Assembly: GCA_010027105.1 (NCBI GenBank)
Contig: RGVT01000061.1
Coordinates: 1 to 10,988, forward strand
Source: Planctomycetia bacterium
Lineage (GTDB): Bacteria > Planctomycetota > Planctomycetia > Pirellulales > UBA1268
DNA length: 10,988 nucleotides
Direction: 5' to 3'
Translations under genes and position numbers: made by a program
Notes under the pieces: generated by a model
Database searches by the model: none
The model's input: the letters and a program-made list of their open reading frames with translations, nothing else
What the model was told of the DNA's origin: nothing
Shown here: positions 1-5,183 of the stretch, one piece after another
How positions within the stretch are numbered: the stretch's first letter is position 1
Layout: each line of letters begins with the position of its first letter

Positions 1-369
1 CACGAGGTTGTTCATCGTGTAGGGCCGCACGGCGCCGCGGCCGAGGCCGTCGCGGCCGAGCCCCTCCCTGCCGAGCCCCGCGCCCGCGATCCGCTGGAAG
101 TCGGCCTTCGACAGCGTGTGCTCGCCAGCGAACTGCCCCGCTTCATGGGCGGCGAAATCACGGCCGCCTTCCAGCCCGCGGCCGCCGTCGAAGCCGCGGC
201 CGCCGTCGAACCCGCGGGCTGGGCCTCCGTAGCCCCCCATGTGGCCGCCGCCTCCCATGTGGCCGCCGCCGCCGTGGCCGCCACCGCCGCCATGGGCGTG
301 GGCGACGGCGCCGCCGTGGTTGAGCGCGAGCGCGACGAGGGCGAGCAGCGTCGTGAGTGTCTTTCGCAT
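1..369 (-). CDS. secreted Gly/His-rich protein, C-terminus beyond window
   Basis: The frame is open from an ATG at 369 to the window edge, giving 123 codons with no stop. Residues 1-22 form a signal peptide (MRKTLTTLLALVALAL core, AHA-type cleavage region), so the product is probably exported. A low-complexity stretch follows, rich in glycine and histidine (GGGGGHGGGGHMGGGGHMGG), which could bind metal. Next come a repeated FDGGRG/FDGGRG/LEGGRD block, encoded by an 18-bp tandem DNA repeat at 175-210, and a GREGLGRDGLGR repeat. The LSKADFQRIA segment between them looks more globular. The start lies 5 nt after the stop of the upstream SnoaL-like gene, so the two are probably co-transcribed and translationally coupled. 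I do not recognise a family; a cell-surface or metal-associated role is only a guess. Confidence 0.7.
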   Translation of the reverse strand, partial: MRKTLTTLLALVALALNHGGAVAHAHGGGGGHGGGGHMGGGGHMGGYGGPARGFDGGRGFDGGRGLEGGRDFAAHEAGQFAGEHTLSKADFQRIAGAGLGREGLGRDGLGRGAVRPYTMNNLV

Positions 370-374
370 GGTGG

Positions 375-1253
375 TCACCGTTTCTTGAAATGGAGTGGCG
401 GATTGTCGGGAAGCGGCCGGCCGTCGAGCGATCGCTCGATCGACTGCATCGTGAACCGGCCGTCGCCGCCCGGCACGATCACCTGCGTCCAGGCCGCGCG
501 GCCGGAGCCCGAGCCGGGCCGGCCGACGAACGTGCGGTTGAAGCCGGTGCCGTCGGCGGAAAACACGCCTTCGCCGCGGGCGCCGCTCGAATCGAAGACC
601 CACGACCGCACCTGCCCGGTCGCGCGGTCGGCATGGATCACGTCGATCGCCTCGACGGTCGCCCCCTGCCTGGGCACGATCTTCGTACGGCCGAGGAGCG
701 CCTGGCCGCCCACGGCCTTCTCGTATTTCACCTCGACCGTGGTTCCCTCCCGCGCGTCGGTGGCCTGCCAGCTGCCCACGAGCCAGGCCAGGTCGTCGAG
801 CGCCGCCGCCGCGTTCGGCGCCACCCGCGACTCCGCCAGCCGCCACGCACCGTCCTCGAGCACCCGCAGGCTCTCGAAGGCCGACGACTGCGGCGCGTCG
901 CCGGGGCGTTCGGTGAACGCGAGCGTGCCGCGCACCCGCGCGAGCGGCCCGGCCACCTGCTCGACGGCCGCCACGGTGACGGCGAGCTTCGCCTGCGGAT
1001 GGCGTTCGAGCCAGCCCTTGATCGAGGCGACGATCGCGTCGCGGCCCACGATGCGCGTCGCCCCCTCCACGAGCTCCGCGCGCTGCGTCCACTGGGCGGC
1101 GAGCGACTCGTAGTCGCGCTTGTTGTAGGCATCGGCGTAGGCGGCCGCGGCCTGCCGCACGTCGGCTTCGACGCCGCCGTCGGACGCGGGCGTTACGGCC
1201 GCGGCGGCCGCCAGGATCACGATCGCCGCCGAGAATCGCTCGATGCTCGTCAT
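375..1253 (-). CDS. secreted SnoaL-like (nuclear transport factor 2 fold) protein with C-terminal beta domain
   Basis: This encodes 292 aa. Residues 1-23 are a signal peptide (hydrophobic FSAAIVILAAAAAV, then TPA). Residues about 30-145 match the SnoaL/DUF4440 pattern seen in SgcJ/EcaC-type proteins: AAAAYADAYNKRDYESLAAQW, then IVGRDAIVASIKGWLE, and a closing LEDGAWRLAESRV strand. Residues about 150-292 (LDDLAWLVGSWQA...) resemble the lipocalin-like DUF1579 type, so the protein appears to be a two-domain fusion. Family members bind small hydrophobic molecules or act as isomerases or hydrolases; the substrate here cannot be told. The ATG at 1253 was chosen because it begins the signal peptide and has a purine-rich site (CGAGGT) at 1261-1266; the same frame stays open to 1667 but that extension looks non-coding. 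A TATGCT hexamer at 1312-1317 (minus) is a weak -10 candidate. Confidence 0.85.
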   Translation of the reverse strand: MTSIERFSAAIVILAAAAAVTPASDGGVEADVRQAAAAYADAYNKRDYESLAAQWTQRAELVEGATRIVGRDAIVASIKGWLERHPQAKLAVTVAAVEQVAGPLARVRGTLAFTERPGDAPQSSAFESLRVLEDGAWRLAESRVAPNAAAALDDLAWLVGSWQATDAREGTTVEVKYEKAVGGQALLGRTKIVPRQGATVEAIDVIHADRATGQVRSWVFDSSGARGEGVFSADGTGFNRTFVGRPGSGSGRAAWTQVIVPGGDGRFTMQSIERSLDGRPLPDNPPLHFKKR

Positions 1254-1457
1254 GCTCGCCACCTCGTCACGCCTCCAGCCGAGGCGGCCGGCCGCCGCCC
1301 CGGGCCAACCCAGCATACGGCACCGCTCCCCGCCGTGCAGCAGACCGGTGGTGCCGCGTGTGCCGACGACCGTCACCCCGGGGTGGGGGTCGCTCACGGC
1401 CGGCGTCCCGCCGCGCATGCCGGATCTGACGGGCGTCATGACTCCGCCCGGGCGGCG

Positions 1458-1482
1458 AAAAAAACATCGTTGCGGCGACGAT
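1458..1482 (-). terminator. Rho-independent terminator acting on minus-strand transcripts
   Basis: Read on the minus strand, an ATCGTCGC / GCAACGAT inverted repeat (1466-1482, one G-T wobble, tight loop) is followed one base later by seven T residues (1458-1464). This is the textbook intrinsic terminator layout and the only long T tract near a hairpin in the window. The nearest minus-strand gene upstream is the coiled-coil gene ending at 1751, so its mRNA would run about 270-290 nt past its stop, antisense to the whole plus-strand gene at 1522-1743. The intergenic region 1254-1521 holds this element and otherwise no clear gene. Confidence 0.6.
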
Positions 1483-1521
1483 TCATTCAACGCTGATTGG
1501 CAGTCGCCCAGAGTCCCAGAC

Positions 1522-1743
1522 ATGATCCCCAGAGGTTTGCCGCTCCTCGCCGTCGTTCTCGCCGCCCTGTCGATCCCGCTCCCCGAGTCGGCCCTGGCCG
1601 CCGGCGGGACGGGCTTCGATCCGCGCATCGTGACGTTCGGCGCGGAACGCGAGCAGATCAAGAGCATGCCGATCGAGAAGCGGCCCTACCGCCCGCTGCA
1701 CGTCTACGGCAATACGGTCCGCCGCCGGCAATCGAGGAGGTAG
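1522..1743 (+). CDS. small secreted protein with YGNTVRRR tail, planctomycete type
   Basis: This encodes 73 aa. Residues 1-26 form a clear signal peptide (LPLLAVVLAALSIPL, cleavage near ESALA). The mature part is only about 47 residues: a short linker, then IKSMPIEKRPYRPLHVYGNTVRRR and a basic end. I recall similar very small exported proteins with an xPIExRPYRPxHxYGNTVRR ending from planctomycete genomes, always of unknown function; this is memory, not a search. The ATG at 1522 was chosen because it begins the signal peptide; no strong Shine-Dalgarno sequence precedes it. The gene converges with the minus-strand coiled-coil gene, leaving only 7 nt between stops, and a minus-strand terminator lies upstream of its start, so antisense transcription across it is likely. 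Confidence 0.7.
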   Translation: MIPRGLPLLAVVLAALSIPLPESALAAGGTGFDPRIVTFGAEREQIKSMPIEKRPYRPLHVYGNTVRRRQSRR

Positions 1744-1750
1744 GCGGCCG

Positions 1751-2581
1751 TCACGCCGGCCGCTCGTCGACGAACCGTCCATCGGACCAGACCCGCACGC
1801 CCTGCTCGCGGGCATACGCGAGCGTCTCGGGCTGCACCGTCTCGCAGGCGACGAGCCCCAGGGCGTGAAGTTCCGCCTTCCGCAGCAGGCCGGCCCGCCG
1901 CGCCGCCCGATCGACGTCGCTGGCGTGCGCCGTGTACGACACTTCACCGACCACATACGTGGTCTCTCCATCGACCGCGCCGCGGGCGAGCACGTCGGCT
2001 CTCAAGAAATCCTCGACCTCGGCGCGCTCGAGGCGTGGCTCGAGGTCATCGAGCAAATCGGCTGGCTGCAAAACCTTCGCCCGCCTGAGAAACAGGCCGA
2101 GATACGAGGGCAGCCGATCGCGAAACCTCAGCTCCAGCAGCGTTCCTTCATGTCGGTCGGAGCGCACCACCAGCCGCTCCACCACCTTCGCCAGACGCTC
2201 GACCACCTCTTCGAGCCGGCTCAGGCGGGCCTCCGTCTGCACCTGCGCCTCGGCGAGCTTCTCCACCGTCGCCTCGAGCCGGCCCAGACGGGCCTCCATC
2301 TTCAGTTGCGCCTCGGCGAGTTTCGCCACCGTCTCTTCGAGACGGCCGACTCGCTCCTCCGTCCGCACCTGCGCCTCGGCGAGCTTCTCGAGGGCTGCGT
2401 CGAGTCTCGAGGTACCCGTCTCGAGGGATTCACGCAGGAGCCGAATGTCTTCCTTCGTGGCGGCGTTTTTCGCCTCCTCGATCATCGTGCCGAGCGTCTG
2501 CGCGAAGCCCTTCGCCCGCTCCTCACCGAGCACGGCCCGAAACTGTTCGTAGATCGCCAGCGTGTCCATCATCGCAACCAT
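1751..2581 (-). CDS. coiled-coil protein with degenerate PD-(D/E)XK nuclease-like C-terminal domain
   Basis: This encodes 276 aa with no signal peptide. The N-terminal ~40 residues are helical and lead into ATKEDIRLLRE, a motif common ahead of such coils. Residues about 55-140 are a long coiled coil built from a 21-residue unit (KLAEAQ....E.RLGRLE.TV., three heptads) repeated three times. Residues about 145-276 resemble the C-terminal domain of DUF3782-like proteins: RFRDRLPSYLG, LRADVLARG, then TYVVGEVSYTAHASDVDRAARRAGLLR. The nuclease fold would place its acidic residues near D196 and E213, but the usual E-x-K reads EVS here (S215), so cleavage activity is doubtful. The ATG at 2581 has GAGG 10 nt upstream; ATGs four and five codons later are less well placed. 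A TACACT hexamer at 2599-2604 is a possible -10 box. Confidence 0.8.
   Translation of the reverse strand: MVAMMDTLAIYEQFRAVLGEERAKGFAQTLGTMIEEAKNAATKEDIRLLRESLETGTSRLDAALEKLAEAQVRTEERVGRLEETVAKLAEAQLKMEARLGRLEATVEKLAEAQVQTEARLSRLEEVVERLAKVVERLVVRSDRHEGTLLELRFRDRLPSYLGLFLRRAKVLQPADLLDDLEPRLERAEVEDFLRADVLARGAVDGETTYVVGEVSYTAHASDVDRAARRAGLLRKAELHALGLVACETVQPETLAYAREQGVRVWSDGRFVDERPA
2198..2386 (-). repeat. three 63-bp in-frame tandem repeats encoding coiled-coil heptads
   Basis: Units lie at 2324-2386, 2261-2323 and 2198-2260 (minus-strand reading order). Each starts with the codons for KLAEAQ; the core CTGCGCCTCGGCGAG (plus strand) recurs at exactly 63-bp spacing (2243, 2306 with one change, 2369). 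Sixty-three bases equal 21 residues, or three heptads, so unit gain or loss would keep both the frame and the coil register. Confidence 0.85.
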
Positions 2582-2625
2582 AAAGGCACGTCCTCGCTAG
2601 TGTACCGCCATCACGTATCGGCGTC

Positions 2626-2669
2626 GGTTCTGGTTCCGGCTCTGGTTCCGGCTCTGGTTCCGGCTCTGG
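2626..2669. repeat. 12-bp minisatellite between genes
   Basis: GGTTCCGGCTCT is present in three perfect copies (2632-2643, 2644-2655, 2656-2667) with partial copies on both sides. On the minus strand one frame reads Glu-Pro repeats, but no convincing gene contains it. It lies in the 165-nt gap between the SprT-like gene (stop at 2747) and the start of the coiled-coil gene at 2581. Confidence 0.85.
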
Positions 2670-2746
2670 CATCCCGTGCGTTGGCGACACACTTACCGCC
2701 AGGACGGCAGGGCACGTGCATATTTGTACACCTTTTTGCGCATCCG

Positions 2747-3385
2747 TCAACGGCGAAAAAACTCACGCGCGGCGACCGAGATTGCCTCCACGCGGCTGAG
2801 GCCGTGCACGCGGTATTCCTGGCCGCCCGGTTGCTCGAAGCACTGGTAGCGGCTGCGGAGCCTTGGGCCCAGGCGAAACACCTGCCCCGTCTCCACCCGA
2901 AACACGCTCCCCGGCGGCAGGTCTTCGACCCGATGCCGCCCGGCGTCCGGGAGGTCGTACTTCGCGAGCGCGAGCACGAGCCCGCGGTCGCTGCAGCTCG
3001 CCGCCGCGGGGTTGCGCATGAAGGTCGCCAGGGCGGCCGCGATGTCGTCGGGCAGGAGCGCGGCATCGACGAACGGCTCGAGGATCGCGCCAAACTCGCG
3101 TTTCCAGTCGCGGCCGTGCGGCGGATAGCGGCGCACGCGGTGCCGAAGTCTCTCCCACGTCGTCACGTGGGCGATCTCGTGCAGCAGCGTGGTGAGAAAC
3201 GCATACTGATTGAGGTCGTCGTTGACCGTGATCCGGTGGTGCGTGCGGCCCCGGCCGGGCGGGCGGTGGTCGCCGAGCTTCGTGCGCCGCGGCCGTGAGA
3301 GCCGCACCACCACGCGGCGGCCCGCGAGCAACTGGCGCACGCGGCCTGCCGTGCCCTCCGGCACCTTCGCGATCCACCCGTCCAT
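2747..3385 (-). CDS. SprT-like zinc metalloprotein
   Basis: This encodes 212 aa. The zinc site is visible: H69-E70-I-A-H73 in LLHEIAHVTTW, with a likely third ligand H90 in YPPHGRDWKREF, the order used by SprT/Spartan-type domains. The C-terminal part, GSVFRVETGQVFRLGPRLRSRY followed by a GxEYRVHGLSRVE strand, fits the variant SprT-like proteins that I associate with Bacteroidota, where an RxRxxC-type strand follows the metal domain. Spartan proteins digest proteins crosslinked to DNA; bacterial SprT-like proteins are less well defined, and the role here is inferred. No signal peptide, so it is cytoplasmic. The start at 3385 (MDGWIAKVPEG) has GGAG 9 nt upstream and avoids overlap with the VOC gene; the frame extends to 3463 but without support. 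It sits 26 nt after the VOC stop, probably in one operon. Confidence 0.85.
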   Translation of the reverse strand: MDGWIAKVPEGTAGRVRQLLAGRRVVVRLSRPRRTKLGDHRPPGRGRTHHRITVNDDLNQYAFLTTLLHEIAHVTTWERLRHRVRRYPPHGRDWKREFGAILEPFVDAALLPDDIAAALATFMRNPAAASCSDRGLVLALAKYDLPDAGRHRVEDLPPGSVFRVETGQVFRLGPRLRSRYQCFEQPGGQEYRVHGLSRVEAISVAAREFFRR

Positions 3386-3411
3386 GGGCGTGGTCTCCGT
3401 GCGTCGCCGCG

Positions 3412-3759
3412 CTAGCTGCGCTTCCGAAACAGCATGAATTCGTTGCCTTCCGGATCGATGCACATCGCCAGATGCGGCGGCTCGCCGTTCTCCGGCTCCG
3501 GCTCGCGCGAGAGCGTGCCGCCGGCGGCCACCACCTCGCGGGCCGCCGCCACGACGTCGGGCACCTGGAAGCTGATGCCCGTCCAGGTGCGCTTCCCTTC
3601 GCCGCCGGAGTGGATGCCGATCACGGAGCCGAGGATCTCCACTTCGGCGATCACGCTGTTCTGCTTGAGCACGCGGCCGCCGCAGAGGTCGCGATAAAAC
3701 CCCACCGCCCGATCCATGTCGGCGGCCCAGATCACGTATTTCACCCGCTCGATGTGCAT
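3412..3759 (-). CDS. VOC family (glyoxalase/dioxygenase fold) protein
   Basis: This encodes 115 aa, the usual length of a single-domain VOC protein. Typical features are VIWAADMDRAVGFYRDLCG at the N-terminus, GISFQVPDVVAAAREVVAAG at the start of the second beta-alpha-beta-beta-beta unit, and DPEGNEFMLF at the end. The C-terminal metal-type glutamate is present (E107). The first metal ligand, usually His in the opening strand, is replaced (KYV, about Y8), so a complete metal site is not evident and the reaction cannot be assigned. No Shine-Dalgarno sequence precedes the ATG; instead TATACT ends 7 nt upstream, suggesting a leaderless mRNA. It is the first gene of a likely VOC-SprT operon and is divergent from the nucleotidyltransferase pair. 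Confidence 0.88.
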   Translation of the reverse strand: MHIERVKYVIWAADMDRAVGFYRDLCGGRVLKQNSVIAEVEILGSVIGIHSGGEGKRTWTGISFQVPDVVAAAREVVAAGGTLSREPEPENGEPPHLAMCIDPEGNEFMLFRKRS

Positions 3760-3766
3760 GGCCCGA

Positions 3767-3772
3767 AGTATA
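3767..3772 (-). promoter_or_regulatory. -10 box of a leaderless VOC-gene promoter
   Basis: On the minus strand TATACT is followed by exactly 7 nt (TCGGGCC) and then the ATG at 3759. With the usual 6-7 nt from -10 box to start point, transcription would begin at or next to the A of the start codon. No good -35 hexamer is visible at 16-18 nt, and there is no room for a Shine-Dalgarno site. Confidence 0.5.
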
Positions 3773-3822
3773 CGGCCGGCCGCGAAAATCGACCGTGGCA
3801 GCGCTGCCTACCGGTGGGCGAG

Positions 3823-3828
3823 TAGAAT
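3823..3828 (+). promoter_or_regulatory. -10 box of a leaderless promoter for the small protein/nucleotidyltransferase pair
   Basis: TAGAAT is followed by exactly 7 nt (CGAATGT) and the ATG at 3836. It mirrors the TATACT box of the divergent VOC gene, and the two boxes lie 50 nt apart. No clear -35 hexamer and no Shine-Dalgarno sequence is present. Confidence 0.5.
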
Positions 3829-3835
3829 CGAATGT

Positions 3836-4075
3836 ATGAGTGCGTCAGTTCACACGCTTGCCGAAATTCCATTCCCGGGCGCCCGTGCGGTCGTCGCGGC
3901 GGATGCGAGGCGATTTCAGTCCCTGCCGCCGCTGGAGCGTTGGCGCCGGCTGTTTGCCCTGCGCAGCTGGGGTGCGGCCCAGCAGCGGAAACGCTCCGCG
4001 TCAGGCCGCGACGACGCTTCCGAAGCCCGCTGGCGGGAAATTCAGCTCGACCTGTTCCAACGCCATGGCAGGTGA
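3836..4075 (+). CDS. small basic protein paired with nucleotidyltransferase (candidate antitoxin or partner)
   Basis: This encodes 79 aa with no signal peptide or membrane segment. It is rich in Arg, Trp and Leu: ARRFQSLPPLERWRRLFALRSWG at residues 24-46, then a charged linker (QQRKRSASGRDDASEAR) and a closing helix RWREIQLDLFQRHGR. The shape is two amphipathic helices around a disordered linker. The stop overlaps the start of the nucleotidyltransferase by 11 nt, so the two proteins are made from one message and probably work together. By analogy with AbiEi/AbiEii and MNT-type modules, one partner could restrain the other, but this small protein is not an AbiEi-type winged helix and carries no HEPN R-x4-6-H motif that I can see. 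I do not recognise a named family. The ATG at 3836 fits the -10 box 7 nt upstream. Confidence 0.7.
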   Translation: MSASVHTLAEIPFPGARAVVAADARRFQSLPPLERWRRLFALRSWGAAQQRKRSASGRDDASEARWREIQLDLFQRHGR

Positions 4076-4640
4076 TCCCGCTCATCCGCCGGATTCGATC
4101 GAGGCCACGCTCGCAGACATGATCGAAGTGCTGGCTGTCACTGGCACCACGTACGCGTTGATCGGTGGCCTCGCCACCGGGTTCCGATCGCGACCGCGTT
4201 ACACGCAAGACATCGACGTCTTGATGGATGTGCCGGCAATCAAGCTTCCCGACCTGCTCGAACGCCTCCAAGCGAAGCATTTCGATTTCGACCAGCCGAC
4301 AGTGATCACGGAATTTCAACGTCATCACCTCGCCGTCCTCTGGCGCGGCGACGTGCGGCTCGACTGGCTCGCGCCGGTGCTGCCAGCCTATCGCCACGTG
4401 CTCGAGACGGCGAGCAATGAGCAGGGCCCCGCCGGCCCGATCCGCGTCGCCACAGCCGAGGGCCTGATCCTCATGAAACTGCTGGCATATCGCCTTCAGG
4501 ATCAGGCCGATATCGAGGCACTTGTTGCCGCCAATCGCGGCACCATTGATCTCGGTTGGATTCAAGGCGAGTGGGAGACGATCTTCACGACGGACGACCC
4601 CCGGTGGCGCTGGCTCGAGGAGCAGATCGCCAACGCGTGA
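4065..4640 (+). CDS. AbiEii/AbiGii-like nucleotidyltransferase
   Basis: This encodes 191 aa. The nucleotidyltransferase signature is complete: G34-G35 in YALIGGLATGF, then D49-I-D51 in YTQDIDVLMDV, and a third acidic residue D100 in VRLDWLAP. Residues 128-153 (VATAEGLILMKLLAYRLQDQADIEAL) match the helical segment typical of AbiEii/DUF6036-like proteins, which usually reads PEDLIxxKLLAxRxKDxxDIxxL. Relatives transfer nucleotides to tRNA or proteins; several are toxins of type IV or related toxin-antitoxin systems, while others have housekeeping or unknown roles. With its small partner upstream (11-nt overlap) this is a candidate two-gene toxin-antitoxin or defence module; which of the two is toxic is not evident. 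It ends 12 nt from the stop of the convergent DUF1353 gene, and no terminator is visible there. Confidence 0.85.
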   Translation: MAGDPAHPPDSIEATLADMIEVLAVTGTTYALIGGLATGFRSRPRYTQDIDVLMDVPAIKLPDLLERLQAKHFDFDQPTVITEFQRHHLAVLWRGDVRLDWLAPVLPAYRHVLETASNEQGPAGPIRVATAEGLILMKLLAYRLQDQADIEALVAANRGTIDLGWIQGEWETIFTTDDPRWRWLEEQIANA

Positions 4641-4652
4641 TGCGGCTTGCGA

Positions 4653-5144
4653 TCAGCGGATCCGGAGCGTCGGGATCTGGTCGTCGCCGACGTCGTGCGT
4701 GCGAAAGAAGGCCTCGATCGTCGCCACGTCGCGGGCCGACGGCTGCGGCGGCGTCTCGTCGCGGAGCATGCCCCCCTCGAGCCGCCAGCGCGGTCCGAAG
4801 TGGTACACGGCGTAATACATGGTCTTGGCCTCGACCGCCCCCACGCCGCCGCAGCGGCAGGCCTCGTAGAACATCCGGTGCACCTGCCGCCACGCCCGCG
4901 TGCGCTCCACGCAGGCCACGTCGTGCACGACCGACGCGTTGCGAAACCGCCCCTCGAACGGCCCGCCGATCAGCGACCAGAACGGCCGCGGGATGCTCGC
5001 GCCGTTGACCACCGCACCGGCCGGCGCGATCCAGCGCACGGCTGCGGCATCGACGTAGGCGAACGGCTCGACGAGCGTCATGTCGCGGCCGTCGTCGTGC
5101 CAGCGGGCCACCACCCGGCCGTCAAACGAGCCCCACGCGGCCAT
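4653..5144 (-). CDS. DUF1353 family protein
   Basis: This encodes 163 aa with no signal peptide. It shows the DUF1353 pattern: a strand pair (IAPAGAVVNGASIPRPFWSLIG, residues 39-60), then FEGRFRNASVVHDVACVERTR with the His-Asp pair H74-D75, then WRQVHRMFYEACRCGGV and a final helix AKTMYYAVYHFGPRW. Most members read TDxASIPR; here the Asp is Asn (N47). The family is found in phages and bacteria, and its biochemical activity is not established as far as I know. GAGGGG lies 5 nt before the ATG. It starts 39 nt after the stop of the M4 metallopeptidase, so the two are probably one operon. In the Serratia protealysin operon the gene in this place encodes the inhibitor emfourin; this protein does not look like it. 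Confidence 0.85.
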   Translation of the reverse strand: MAAWGSFDGRVVARWHDDGRDMTLVEPFAYVDAAAVRWIAPAGAVVNGASIPRPFWSLIGGPFEGRFRNASVVHDVACVERTRAWRQVHRMFYEACRCGGVGAVEAKTMYYAVYHFGPRWRLEGGMLRDETPPQPSARDVATIEAFFRTHDVGDDQIPTLRIR

Positions 5145-5183
5145 GCGTTCCCCTCGGGATGCCGAGCCGGCGCGGGCACCGGC

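Noticed and set aside
1254..1667. N-terminal extension of the SnoaL-like protein to an ATG at 1667
   Set aside because: It would bury the signal peptide, cover a terminator and the start of the opposite gene, and has non-family sequence.
2198..2386. Possible CRISPR array
   Set aside because: The repeats are 63 bp, contiguous, without unique spacers, and encode an in-frame coiled coil.
2523..2750. 75-aa minus-strand frame with a Glu-Pro repeat
   Set aside because: The repeat comes from the 12-bp minisatellite; the frame overlaps the real coiled-coil gene and has no domain or clear start.
3386..3463. Longer start for the SprT-like protein
   Set aside because: It would overlap the VOC gene by 52 nt and lacks a ribosome site; the ATG at 3385 has GGAG at 9 nt.
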